Shown here: positions 10,636 to 22,172 of the stretch, in pieces
Position numbering within the stretch: the first letter of the stretch is position 1
Layout of the letters: the number at the start of each line of letters is the position of its first letter
Assembly: GCA_011317545.1 (NCBI GenBank)
Contig: WUJK01000005.1
Coordinates: 2,046,001-2,110,000 of the forward strand
Length of the DNA: 64,000 nt
Direction of reading: 5' to 3'
DNA from: Coniella vitis
Taxonomy: Eukaryota > Ascomycota > Sordariomycetes > Diaporthales > Schizoparmaceae
Made by a program: the position numbers and the translations under genes
The notes under the pieces: model-generated
Told to the model about the DNA's origin: nothing
Database searches by the model: none
The model's input: the letters and a program-made list of their open reading frames with translations, nothing else

Positions 10636-13136
10636 TCAAGCTTTGAGCGTCTCGGCCGCGATGTGGATGCGGTCTGTGCCATTTATTGTTTTGCTTGTCT
10701 TGAACTTGCTCACTCTCTCCCACTTCTCTGGGAATTCCAGTGCTGCCCACTCTTTAAAGGTACGCTGCAAATCTGGCTTGATGAAGGCATTGAAGACGTA
10801 TGCAAGCCTGAATGGGGTCAGTTTTCATAGCGACCTAGAGGGCAAGGAGTTGTATGCCGAGTGGTGGACGCGTGAACTTACAAACGAGGAGTCAGCTTGC
10901 CAGCATACTCGACCTGCTTAAATAACAGCATGTCCTTGGTCTTCTCCAACTCCATCTGGCCTGCCAGCATCAGCGTGTATGCATCGTAGACGTTTTCGGG
11001 TATATCAACATCCAGTTTCTGCATCTTTTCCCAGATCAACTTTGCTCTGTCGTATCCGTACGGTATCTTTTGGCACGCCCGGAAAACGTGTTCGAGACTC
11101 TTATATGTGGGACCCTCAGGAAGGTTGGCAATCTGACCCCAATAATCAAAGGCTCTTCGTGGCTGATCACAGCTCGTGTGCGCGATCATGAGAGCGTTCA
11201 ACAATCTGACGTTGGGCTGTATCATGGTGTCCATCTTGAACATGTTGTGGACCATGCCGAGGCTCTCCTCGTCGGGAACTGCACCCAGACCTTCCAGGCA
11301 GAGTACGTAGGTATCAAGATCCGGCCTGATCCTCTCATCGGGATGCGCGCGCATGTGCCCGAAAATGTTGCATGCCATATCGGCACGCTTGCGACCAAAA
11401 AATCCTTCCATCAAGCCAATTCTTTCTTCTTTGGTCGTCTCGGGAAAGTATTGATGTACAAGCAAGTAAGCATCCCACGCTCTTGCAGTGCTTATGCTCT
11501 TATCTAGGCAGTATTTTATCAAAGCTGACCGAGTGATGCTTCTGTCAGCCATGCTGAATGTCTTGAGATGCAAGCCCAGTGTATCCAGAACGTCCATGGT
11601 CTTGTCGTCCTTGAGGAATTTAAGACATACTGCCCCGACAGTCTCCGGGTCTAGCTCGCCATGCTGGCTTTCCACCAGAGCTAGTGTGTTAATGATTTCT
11701 GTAGACTGTGTCGAAGGAGTTTTGCATAGATGTCTTATATACGCGTTGATCGTAGCCATGATTTGCGAGTTTGGTTGCAAGCGGCCAAATCGCAACAGGT
11801 CCTCCAAAGCAGAGGCAGCGCCAGCCTTGTCCTGTCCAATCATACGTGCTTGTAGCAACAGTGAACATGTTTGTGCGTTGCGTTCGATAGACGATGCAGA
11901 AGCTAGCACGTTGAGTCGTTCTGCAAGGGGGGCGTTCTTGGTCTCGACTGCAGCCTCGATCAGACCGTTAATGGTGAAGACGTCTGATTTGATGTACTGG
12001 TTACCAGGATTCAGCTGCATCATAACACTTTGCATGTGTTTGATGTGGTCGATGTCCTTTCCTTGGTAGACAGCCCACGCCAGGACAACGTCCCACCATA
12101 TCTTTGGTGGATTGAGGTCGCAGAGGCGTTGCATTGCTTTGACGACCCATTCAGGTTGATGGCCAATTCTGTGACAAAATTTGAGTAGGCTCGCATACGC
12201 GTCTGGCCTCGCCAGCTTACCTCCCTCAATTGGCCGGAGGAACCATTCTCGAAGCGGTCCACTGTCGTCTTGTTGTGTTTCCGCATAGTAGGTTGTCATG
12301 ATTTCGTGAAAAGCAGAGGTATACCCAAAACGATAGTCTTCCTGAAGCTTCTGGGCATAGTCTTCGGGGGAGACATGCCGCCCTGTCGCAATGCCTCGAA
12401 GCACCATCATGTGGAATTTCTGTAGCCGCTCTGGTTTGATGGATGCTCTCAGATCTTTGATATGACTTTCTAACTCTGATAGCTTCTGCGAAGCCTGCGT
12501 ATAACCCCCAAACCTGATCAGAGCCGTGAGGTAAGTTTCAAACTCCGTTGAGTTGAGTTCCCGACATGCATTGGCGTGTTCAGTGCTTTTCTCCCAGGCA
12601 AATATCTCGGGGATCATCTCTCGATATAGAGCTGTGGCGAGATCGCAGTGGTCGCTGGATGAGACTTTGGAGAGCGGCTGCGCAATTGCGTCCATGGCTC
12701 TGCGCATGTCAGAGGTGCTCAGTGCCGGCTCAGCAGTCTTGTCCTCTTGTAAATATTCCAATACTAAACGTGCAACAAAAGCCTCGGAGGTATTCAAAGC
12801 CCGGTTGGACCGCAACTTATTGTCGAAAAAGGTTCGCCATGCGTGTATCAGCTCATCGCGGGACGGTAATCTCGTGCCTTCGACTGAATGCGCCCTGAAC
12901 TCGACAAAGGTGCCAAAACCAGGCTCCAAGCCCGCATCCTTGATCTGCCTTGGCGCTTTCTTCCACAAATTCAGAAAGGTTCTTCGAGGTGGTGGCCGGA
13001 GCAAGGGACGACGGGCACGCGTCGGTCTGAGGGATCGGAAGACATGGCCCTCTCCTAACAGTGCACAGGTAGGCAGAGGTTGACCATGGGAGGCCAGAGC
13101 TTGTCGGCACACCCTGCGCGATAGACTCGAACGCAT
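10636..13136 (-). CDS. cia84: Mitochondrial PPR protein, complex I assembly factor CIA84-like
   Basis: The protein has an Arg-rich presequence (about residues 1-55) followed by helical pentatricopeptide-like repeats through most of its length. It looks like the Neurospora complex I intermediate-associated protein CIA84, needed for assembly of the NADH:ubiquinone oxidoreductase membrane arm. The large exon is 13136-10882. A frame-stop at 10880 is avoided by a phased intron (donor GTAAGT at 10881-10876, acceptor CAG just before 10807), which adds a conserved-looking C-terminal exon at 10807-10636 ending I-H-I-A-A-E-T-L-K-A. The total is 808 residues. The exact PPR partner RNA or protein cannot be inferred. 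The name rests on overall resemblance recalled from memory; a general mitochondrial PPR protein is the alternative. Confidence 0.8.
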
Positions 13137-13874
13137 CGTAGTATAGAATTATGGGAGGGAGCTTGAGCTAGACAGACAGCACGGTCAGAATGCCCCTTCA
13201 TTTGTCCCTTTGCCCCTCCAAAGGCAGCGACAGTCTGGGTTGCTCCTTACTGAATCATGTTGTTTGAAGCCTATACACCTGGAATATGAGGAAACGGCTT
13301 GCGGTGAGGTTGTTTGAATGGAAATTGTTCCGAAACGGGCGAAAAGAGCCCCTCAAAGCCAAGAGCAATTACTTGTTCGGTTGTAATGTCTCTAGCATAC
13401 GGGGTTACGACTCGAATTATGTCAGTGATCGCAAAACTTCCGAAGCTCTCAAGTCTCCAACTTTCTGATGCCGGCCGGGCGCGGGGAGCTTGAGCCCCCC
13501 GGTCGCAAGTGCTACTTTCAATGGGGCGCTAGAAGCGCGGTTTTCCCCAGGCTGGCTGGCAAGACAGGGTTCCGCGCTTTTCCACCCAGCTGCCAGCCAT
13601 GGGCACAGGGGCACCCGGAATGCTTTCGACAGCGTGCAGGCGCCGCCATAACCAGCGCCTGCAATCGCCTGGAAGTGACAATTGACCACTTCGTAGCCTC
13701 TAGGCATTCCAATTTGCTCCCTAGCATCTTCAACCATCAAGCCACTCTCCCACGGAGCAAAACCACTCGACGTGAAAAGGCACGCCTTTACGATCCACCT
13801 CTCGATCCACTGCGACTTCACGTAGCTCAGCCTCGCCGACTATCTCACAAGGGACCATTTACACGAATACCACA
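13137..13874. promoter_or_regulatory. Divergent intergenic region between cia84 and the coiled-coil gene
   Basis: These 738 bp lie between opposed start codons. The right half is GC-rich and contains a 136-codon frame from 13468 whose stop overlaps the next gene's start codon (ATGA). It has no family resemblance, so I treat it as leader sequence with a possible long upstream frame rather than as a gene. Confidence 0.5.
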
Positions 13875-14872
13875 ATGAACGGCATCAACGGCGGCAACAT
13901 GCCCGCCATGATGGCTGGGTATCCCACACCAGCGGGCTACCAAGCTGAACTGGCATATATCTATAACATGGTCGAAAGTCTAAGCCAACAGTTAGCCGAA
14001 AACAAGCGTGCTCTCGAGGATGTAGTTTCTAGTGTCGGGCGGGTCAGAGGTCGGGCAAGGACACAATCCCTTAGCAATGACGACCTACTATCGTCAGCTA
14101 CAGATGAGCTTGCGGGTGCGTGTAGACATTCTCTCTAGCGATCCTATGCGGTCTTTACATCAAATACTGACTGATAATACCGTGTCTAGCACAACAAGCC
14201 AATTTAGATACCACCATTTCACTGCTCACCGAACTCTTCGAGCGCGCCAAGTGCAGCCGCGATGAATACCGCCAGCTCTCGACGCAATACGCGACCGTGA
14301 TTGCCGCAATGCTGAAGCAGTTTCATGAGTATAAACAAAAGCACGTGGCGGACGTTGCAACATGGCACCGGTCCTACCGCGCGCAATTAGCCGAGGAGCG
14401 AGCCGAGAACATGCGGCTGCGCGAACAAATCTGGGAGATGCAGGCACACGCTGGCAAGGCCAATGAGAGTCTGCGGCAATTTCGCAAGAAATACGACGAG
14501 GACGAGGCGCGTTGGGATCGCAGGGTTGATATGAAGGCTATACGGCAGGAGCTGCGGTTCTGGAAGCGCATGGCAATGCCCGAGTTACCTGATGATGACC
14601 CATACTGGAGCGATGACGATGACTTAGTAGATTCTGTTGAGAAACTACGACTGCAGGACCTGGAAAGAAAGGCAGCTGATGAGGCGCTCGCGGGTGTTGG
14701 GAGCATGGATCAAGAGACGATGGGCCAGGAGTTGGAATACGCACAGGGTCTTCAGTCTCCGTCCATGATGGGTGGTGTGGCTATGCAGAGGGAGGATTCT
14801 GGTGCAATACCAGTATTGCCCCCGCGGCCATCTAGTGCAGGGAGTACGGGTTCGTCTGGGCAATTGAGCTAG
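13875..14872 (+). CDS. Coiled-coil protein of unknown function, stop followed by in-frame extension
   Basis: Two exons, 13875-14115 and 14190-14872, join in phase to give 307 residues. Two heptad-rich helical stretches are visible: residues about 24-50 (Y-N-M-V-E-S-L-S-Q-Q-L-A-E-N-K) and about 110-185, rich in Glu, Arg, Lys and Gln. An acidic patch follows (D-D-D-P-Y-W-S-D-D-D-D). The tail has M-G-G-V-A-M-Q-R-E-D and a Pro-rich stretch. I do not recognise the family; a scaffold or cytoskeletal role is conceivable but unsupported. The TAG at 14870-14872 is followed in the same frame by 111 further coding-like codons, so the true C-terminus may lie at 15208. Confidence 0.75.
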
Positions 14873-15208
14873 AAGCGAACGGAATCTCCGACACAACCCC
14901 CACAACCTCCAGCAGTCCAGAGGGACGCGGCTGTCGAGCAAAGAAAGCGCTCCAGCTCACTCAAGTCTCCAACGAAGCTGAAAGGTGTGCTCGGTGACGG
15001 AAAGCGTTCCAGATCACAAGAGGCCAGGCCTGCAACGACGATGGGAGGCGAAACTATGCAAAGGACGGGCTTTCTTTCCCAGTGGGCCATATCTCCAGAT
15101 GCATTTAGTGGTGTAACAATGCAGAGAGAGGGCCTTGTTCCCTCCACGTCGGTGCTGCGACGGACTTCCAGCGCCTTAGCAATGACACGGTCTGAGAGGA
15201 TGGGCTAG
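14873..15208 (+). other. In-frame C-terminal extension beyond the TAG
   Basis: After the TAG, the same frame stays open for 111 codons and repeats a motif found before the stop: M-G-G-E-T-M-Q-R-T-G at about 15041 and S-G-V-T-M-Q-R-E-G at about 15107, compared with M-G-G-V-A-M-Q-R-E-D at 14771. A 60-nt segment, 14813-14872, starts with GTATTG, ends with CTAG, and lies in phase 0 at both ends. If spliced out, it would remove the stop and give a 399-residue protein. Readthrough of the TAG would give 419 residues. Confidence 0.6.
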
Positions 15209-15656
15209 CTGCGACTATTCAAGACTTTGCCATGAGCGCAGACCTGCCCTTACACTCTTGTGTAACATAGTTCTTGTCTGATCTGATCATTTTTCAGTCG
15301 CCTTTGAGATCAATGGTAGCAGAAGCGATGGATAACTTTTAAAGCATGCGATGGATTAGCGGAAGCCCGTAAAATGCAGCCAATTTTCTCATCCTGAGGG
15401 TACAAATAGCATCCCTATCCCGAAAACATGGAAAGGTTGGCTTGCAGTATCCCAAGACCAATAATAAAAATGTCTGAATCACACATCTTCCCTTCAGAGG
15501 CTGTCGCATCACAAGTCTCATGCCAATCTAATCATCGAATTCCCCAAACACATCAGACTCTGCGTTCTCTATCATACACATGATTTTATCAGTCGTTAGA
15601 ATACAAGGGTGTTCCATAGCAGTGAAGGCCCAACAAGGTGGTTCTTTTCTTTTCTT
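15209..15656. other. Convergent intergenic region
   Basis: These 448 bp lie between two convergent genes and hold the 3' ends of both. No gene is seen. Confidence 0.6.
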
Positions 15657-17372
15657 TCAATATCCTGATTGCTCCTGTCGATGATCCGACTTGGCACTGT
15701 CACCGGCCTCCTTGATAGCATGCTCATCACCGCGTAATTTTGCAAAGTATGCTTTGATGTCTTCTGCCGATATAGCCTGACCACTCTCAGCAAATTGCTG
15801 GAAGAAAGGTTTTAGCTTATCCTTGAGCTGGTTATATGCCATGACGCCCTCGATAGCCCGCACCCTGTCGACGTTGCGAAGTGCGCTCTCGCCACGCTCG
15901 TACAGGCTGCCGCTTCCTTGCGTGGAGCGGCCTTGCTCGGAGCCTTCTTCTGAGACGGGCGGCTCGTATGTCTCTTCTTCTTCTAGTAGTTGAGGATGAG
16001 CAGATAAACCTGGGTAACACTTTGCACAGCGGCAGAATTGGTCTCTGAACGATTCTGTGCCAAATATGGAGAAGGTGCCATGCGCGCCAGGTGGTAATTT
16101 GTCGAGCTTGCATGTAACAGGGCTGCTGTCCTGTGTTGCGCCGTCGGACTTCACTTTGAACGCAGTATGGTGTGGAGCTTCGCCACCACGGCCTGTATCA
16201 TTACCCTCAGCCCTGAACTTCTTTGACGCCTGAATATCATCAGGTTCGTCGTCATCAGCCTTGCGCTTCTTGAATTGCATTTCTTCGCTTTTGCCCTCAA
16301 CGAGGAGTGGCCGCTCAGCATCGTCTGAAGTCTTGCGGAATACTGCTTCGAGGAATCCATGGGTACCTGCGTAGCGTCTGATCCAAGGATATGCTTCGAC
16401 ACATTTGAAACAAATAAACACCTCAAAGCTATCCTCTTTAGGGAAGCCTGGGGGTGTAGGCTCATCATCACCTTCGTCGGCCTCGGTCTCAGCGCTTGGT
16501 GCTGTGGCTTCTTCGTCTTCAGAGATCGCCGGCAAGCCCCCGTTCTCGGGTTTTGAAGCTTTGTGTATCTTTTTTCCCTCTATTTTTTCCAGCCAGTCCT
16601 GGCCCAAGCCCACCACGCAGCCAGGGTGGTACCAGTCCTCACCACATCCTCCCGTCTCATGAGTACCGAGGCCCAGGCACTGAAACATAGTTCCCTTCTG
16701 TTGGAATGGATCATAGTCGCATTCGCACGCGCAAAACCTGTTTCGGAAGTTCTGGTTGTATTTGTTGCCTTCGCTAGGCTCTTCGGAGTGGACGCCGCCG
16801 CGGCTGTTGGTGGATTGGTTCAGACGAAGTGCGCAAGGGCTAGTGGATGGTAACCGGGTTGTACCGCAGTCGCATGTGAAGTTGCGCTTGCTAAAGATCT
16901 CAACGAGCTGGTGCTCGCCGTGGCACTGTACAGAACAAGCATAGCAGATGCCAGCAGCGTTGTATGGGTCGGAGGGATTCGCGGGTGGAGGGTTGCAGGT
17001 AAGGCAGGAGAATACATTCTGTCGGAGGGGTCCAAGCTCTTTGGTACAATTTTCGATACTCTGCGACCATGTTAGTGATGCAATGGCTGCCAAGGTTTCG
17101 GCGCAAAGGAGAGCTGAACCCACGTAAGGCAGTGCTTCGCGTGCGTCGGCCTCGAGCTGCATCTGATCTCGAAGAACACTGATTTTGAAGTCAATACTAT
17201 GTAACAGAAACATCCAAGGTATTGTTCGAAGATCATGGAGGGAGGATAGCACTCACTCTGCCGCAGTCTGGGAATCATCCGAGTGCTGCGATGAGCTGCC
17301 CCGACGTGCTATAGTCGGAATCTGCTCTGCGTCGCTCGGAGTGCCACCGACGGCAGCCGGGGATTGCGCCAT
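15657..17372 (-). CDS. ubr7: UBR7-type putative E3 ubiquitin-protein ligase (Mlo2 family)
   Basis: UBR7/Mlo2 proteins combine a UBR zinc box with a PHD-like finger and have been linked to histone ubiquitination and chromatin. Three exons, 17372-17257, 17178-17124 and 17060-15657, join in phase to give 524 residues. The start M-A-Q-S-P-A-A-V-G-G is the only one that splices cleanly onto A-R-E-A-L-P-Y. The UBR box spans about residues 72-145 (C-L-T-C-N-P-P-P, then C-Y-A-C-S-V-Q-C-H-G-E-H and C-D-C-G-T). The Cys/His-rich PHD-like segment lies at about 170-300 (C-A-C-E-C-D-Y-D-P, then D-W-Y-H-P-G-C and I-C-F-K-C). A further C-R-C-A-K-C-Y-P-G pair is near 415. It is divergent from MCM2. Confidence 0.92.
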
Positions 17373-17543
17373 TTTGGTCAGGTCTGCTCTTGACGGCCTT
17401 CGAGTTCTCGATCAGAATAAGGCCAAGTCAAAACACGTGGATTGTTGTCTGCACAGGCAAGTGTGGAACCAGCGCAGGGGGATGTAGGTAATGTCATGAC
17501 AGGAAGAACACGGCTCTATCGCAAGTCGCGTTGCTGGACGTGT

Positions 17544-17560
17544 TACTATGTACTATGTAC
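17544..17560. repeat. TACTATGTAC palindrome-family site
   Basis: TACTATG is followed directly by TACTATGTAC, a member of the short dispersed family centred on TACATAGTACTATGTA that recurs between genes in this window. Confidence 0.6.
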
Positions 17561-17711
17561 ATGTAAGTGTCAGGATCACTATTAGGTACCCCGCCTAGAC
17601 AGGAACGCCTTGCCCACCTAGCCAGGCTGCCAGGTACCTAAGGTACCCTCAGCTAGGGCCTGCAAGACGCGCTAAAAGAAAAACCACTTTAACATGCCGG
17701 ATCTCTTTTGA

Positions 17712-17716
17712 CCAAT
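17712..17716 (+). promoter_or_regulatory. CCAAT box
   Basis: CCAAT in the context GACCAATCAAAA, 343 bp upstream of the MCM2 ATG, is a plausible site for the fungal HAP/CBC complex. The call rests on the motif only. Confidence 0.45.
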
Positions 17717-17776
17717 CAAAATGGCGACTGCCGGCCATCGTCCCTTCACCACAGTTAATTGATTGACACGTCTGCG

Positions 17777-17782
17777 ACGCGT
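17777..17782. promoter_or_regulatory. MCB element ACGCGT (MBF-type G1/S site)
   Basis: ACGCGT is the MluI cell-cycle box bound by the MBF (Mbp1/Swi6) factor, which drives replication genes, MCM genes included, at G1/S. Here it lies 273 bp before the MCM2 start; a partial copy, ACGCG, is near 17669. The motif is seen in the sequence. Its activity is inferred from the adjacent gene. Confidence 0.55.
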
Positions 17783-18054
17783 TCTGGCGGGGTGCGCGTC
17801 TTGGGCCTAAATTACTTGCAGCTCTGGGCCAAGTCTTTGTAACTTTTGGTCTAACCAACTCAAACTCTCTGACCATTCCCTTTAGACAGTCAACTCTCTT
17901 CAACCCAACAGACACACAATTACCCACCGGATTGAGGAAGAAGCGACAAATCACCAGAGCACAATGAGGTTTGTTAAGTCCATGCCCTCCCATGAATGGG
18001 GGGGGGAATCAAGGCTTCTTAACGCTGCTACTTTCAAGATGTGACTGACACAAC

Positions 18055-20750
18055 ATGATGAACAGTTCCCCTCTCCGCGATAATCCACTTTCTGCCAACC
18101 GCGGCGCGGCCCCCCGGTCGGGTCTCAAGCGGTCTCGCGGTGCGGGCGATGACATTCCCTCCTCCGTTGGCCGGGCATCAAGCCCCATGCCTTCCTCTCC
18201 CCCGGCCTTTAGCATCGCACACGGAGGTGACGACGACGACGATATTGAGGACGAAGCTGAGATCCAAGACGACATTGACGACATTGACGAAATGGCGGAA
18301 GATGACGTTGATTTGTTCAGGGAAGGATATGAGCAAGATTACCGCGAAAGAGATGCCAATGACGAATATGAGGGAATCGACATTGATGACCAACAATACG
18401 ACGAGATGAATATCGCCGAGCGGCGGAGACTTGAAGCACAACTCAACCGAAGAGATCGTGAAGTGGCTCGAAGGGGTCTGCCGCGCATCTTTCTCGACGA
18501 CGGCATGGATGAAGAAGGCGACATTGACCTGACTGCTCAGCCCCGCCGTCGCCGCCACCGTTATGATGAAGACCCTGACGAGGATATGGACGGTGACATT
18601 ATGGAGGAGGAGCTTTCATTGGAAGCACTACGTGATGTCAAGTCCTCCAACGTTACAGACTGGGTCTCCCAACCCAACGTCCAACGGTCGGTCAAGCGCG
18701 AATTCAAGTCGTTTCTCACAGAGTACACTGATGACAACGGTCTGTCCGTTTACGGCAACCGGATTCGCACCCTGGGAGAGATTAACGCCGAGTCTCTCGA
18801 GGTCTCGTACCAGGAACTGGCATCCGAGAAAGCCATTCTCGCTTTCTTCCTGGCCAATGCCCCTGCTGAAATTCTAAAACTGTTTGACGAAGTTGCCATG
18901 GATGTTGTATTGCTGCACTACCCCGACTACGAGCGCATCCACGCCGAGATTCACGTCCGGATCTACGACCTTCCTTTGAATTACACCCTACGTCAACTCC
19001 GGCAACTGCACCTTAACAGCTTGGTCCGGGTATCTGGAGTGGTCACCCGACGCTCAGGTGTCTTCCCCCAACTCAAGTACGTAAAGGTCGATTGTAACAA
19101 GTGCGGTGTCACATTGGGTCCTTTCCAGCAAGAGTCGAACGTGGAGATCAAGATCACGTACTGCCAAAACTGTCAGTCGCGGGGTCCGTTCACGCTCAAT
19201 TCCGAGAAGACAGTCTACCGCAACTATCAGAAGCTCACATTGCAAGAATCCCCTGGTACCGTCCCGGCTGGTCGTTTGCCCCGTCATCGAGAGGTCATTC
19301 TCCTCTGGGACCTCATTGACAAGGCTAAGCCTGGCGAGGAGATTGAAGTCACCGGCATCTACCGGAACAACTACGACGCTCAGCTTAACAACCGGAACGG
19401 ATTCCCCGTGTTTGCTACCATCCTTGAAGCGAACAATGTCGTCAAGACTCATGACCAGCTCGCCGGTTTCCGGCTGACCGAGGAAGACGAGCACGAAATC
19501 CGCGCCCTGTCCCGAGACCCTCAGATTGTCGACAAGATCATCAACTCGATAGCCCCCAGCATTTATGGTCACACAGATATCAAGACGGCTGTTGCACTCT
19601 CGCTTTTCGGTGGTGTTGCAAAGACTAGCAAAGGCGCCCACCATGTCAGAGGTGACATCAATGTTCTTCTCCTAGGTGATCCGGGTACCGCAAAGTCTCA
19701 GGTCCTCAAGTACGTCGAAAAGACCGCTCACCGAGCCGTCTTTGCCACTGGCCAGGGAGCCAGCGCGGTCGGTTTGACGGCTAGTGTTCGTCGGGATCCT
19801 TTGACGAGCGAGTGGACCCTTGAAGGTGGTGCTCTGGTGCTTGCGGACAAGGGCACGTGTCTCATCGACGAATTTGACAAAATGAACGACCAGGACCGAA
19901 CATCGATTCACGAGGCCATGGAACAGCAGACAATTTCGATCTCCAAAGCTGGTATTGTCACAACCCTGCAGGCTCGTTGCGGAATTATCGCGGCTGCCAA
20001 TCCCATCGGTGGGCGCTACAACTCGACTATCCCATTTTCCGCCAACGTCGAGCTGACGGAGCCCATCTTGTCGCGTTTTGACATTCTGTGTGTTGTTCGC
20101 GACACCGTGGATCCCTCAGAGGATGAGCGTCTGGCACGCTTCATTGTCGGATCGCATAGCCGCAGCCATCCCCTGAAGGAATCGGCGAACGCACAGGACT
20201 CTATGGATGTCGAAGCCGACACGCAAGCTACTGAAACCCAGGCCACGGCCAAGTCTACCGCAGCCAGTGGCAATGAGGGCGAGATTCGACAAGAGCTTCT
20301 TCGAAAGTATATTCTGTGGGCGCGCGAGCACTGCACGCCCAAGCTGGGCAACATGGATGAGGACAAGGTTGCACGCTTGTTTGCAGACATGCGCAGGGAG
20401 TCTTTGGCTACCGGTGCCTACCCAATCACGGTAAGCTCTTCATCTTCTTGCGTCTTTCACACGTGATAGTCTCATACTGACTGAAATCATCTTTCTAGGT
20501 ACGGCACTTGGAGGCGATTATCCGAATCAGCGAGGCTTTCTGTCGCATGCGTCTGGCAGACTACATCACTTCACAAGACATTGATCGGGCTATTGCCGTC
20601 ACCGTGGAGAGTTTCATTGGCAGCCAAAAGGTCAGCTGCAAGAAGGCTCTGTCGCGGGCATTCGCCAAATACACGCTGGCTAGGCCCAATGCAGGTCAGC
20701 GCCGAGGAGCCAGCGGGCGAGGCGCTCAACCTGCCGCCGTGATGGCCTAA
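18055..20750 (+). CDS. mcm2: MCM2, subunit of the Mcm2-7 replicative helicase
   Basis: Mcm2 is part of the hexameric MCM helicase loaded at origins. Exons 18055-20430 and 20499-20750 join in phase to give 875 residues. The acidic N-terminus (about residues 58-135), typical of Mcm2 and its histone-binding region, is followed by a C-x2-C / C-x2-C zinc finger at about 346-373. The Walker A motif G-D-P-G-T-A-K-S-Q starts near residue 541, Walker B L-I-D-E-F-D-K-M near 603, and the arginine finger S-R-F-D near 673. T-L-Q-E-S-P-G-T-V-P-A-G-R-L-P-R-H-R matches Mcm2 rather than its paralogues. An alternative start, ATGAG at 17964 spliced to 18066, would give M-S-S-P-L-R-D in place of M-M-N-S-S-P-L-R-D. 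Confidence 0.97.
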
Positions 20751-22172
20751 GACGTTTCTAATCTGTTGCTTTATGCCCCTGTTTGTGGAGAAAGAGTCCG
20801 TTGCTTGCCTTGTGCGTATGTTTAAGGCGTTTTAGGTTATATTTGCCGTTGATACCTGTGACTTTGCGTCTCTAGTCTAGAATAAAGACCTTGATGATGA
20901 TTATGTGCAGCATTAATAGAAGCGATGCAGAGTAGTCCCAGGACAGTGTCAGTATGCATCTGTAAACAAAACAGGGAATTGGTTGCCTGGAGGATCAGTG
21001 CATTTCGATACGAGCAGCAAGACATACTCCTGCTTCGACCCGACGGAAGCAGGAAGAAAGCCAAGCCAGCAGTAAAGAACCCCTGGGCCATGCAAACGGT
21101 GCATTATTGGAGCTTCCTTGAACCGGCCGTTTTTATCTTTTGTGTGGATTCTGCAGCACCCGCACGATGGCATTTAGCCAAGGGACCCGACTGGAGGAGC
21201 CGTACCCCAGACTGCTAAGATTGGCCGATGTTCGCTGCGACGATGGCATCTTGTCATGGCGGCTCGCCGGTCCTAGCGCCATTCGCTCGTTTTGCTGTTT
21301 TCGTAGTAAGCCACAGCAGGTCCGCCTGCTCCGACGGTCAAAGCCCGGCTGGTGGATAAACTCCGGCTCTTTATCGCCCTGTCATAGTAGGTTGGGTGTC
21401 GCCTTCCAAGCACACCTTGCTTTGCCCAAGACCGCGATAAGTTGCCCCGCCTGGGCAACATAATAGCTTGACAAGGCAGACTTGCGTGCGCAGTACTCGT
21501 CATGGAGGAGCGGGCAGATCAGCGACAGTAACAAGTTCACATGGTGGAGGAAGGAGGGGTCGTCTTGCTCTTACCCTGCGATCTTGCTGCAGGCTGTAGC
21601 TTGGGCTTGTTGGACCGAAAATATGCCGACGCGACACTGCGTGCTCGATGGCGTCGTCGGGCCCGGATTCTCGATCAGCAAAACACCAGACCAGAGTACA
21701 TTGTTTTGCGCATGCCCACAGGAGCTCCGCTCGCCCAAGCACGCCAGTGTTTCTTCTCCGCTTCTGTTCATTTAACCGACAACATGACCAAGCCATAGTT
21801 TATGCTCGTTATACTATAACTATCATTGATATAGCTTCCATTGGCTTTCCTTGGGCCCTTTCTCCCATCACCATCTTCTACTTCTTCTTCTTTGGCTATA
21901 TAACCTTGCTTGTGGGCTTCTTTATCTGCCCATCATCGTGCTTGGTAGATCTTGTGCTACATCCACTTGTGTGTGCATGCGTTTGAGCGTGTGAGTGTGT
22001 GAATAGCTTCCCTCAACGCCTGGTCCCACCATTCCTACGGCCTTGTCTATTTTGTGGGCCAGTAGTCCTCGCTTGCGACCACCACAAAAACTGCCACGAA
22101 GGACGATAGGACGAAGAAGCGAGAAAAAGCAGAATCGACGACAAAAGAGGGCAAGAGAACCAACCTGTCATC
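20751..22172. other. Intergenic region and beta-glucosidase promoter
   Basis: About 1.4 kb lie between the MCM2 stop and the GH3 start. The right part, about 21830-22170, is pyrimidine-rich and leader-like. Short frames on both strands show no family resemblance. No RNA gene is recognised. Confidence 0.55.

Larger units (their letters stand above)
17373..18054. promoter_or_regulatory. Divergent promoter of ubr7 and mcm2
   Basis: These 682 bp contain, from left to right, a palindrome-family site (17544-17560), a TACC/GGTACC-rich stretch (17584-17656), a CCAAT box (17712-17716) and an MCB-type ACGCGT (17777-17782), followed by a pyrimidine-rich leader into MCM2. A possible 5' mini-exon (ATGAG at 17964-17968) of MCM2 lies near its right end. 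Confidence 0.65.
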
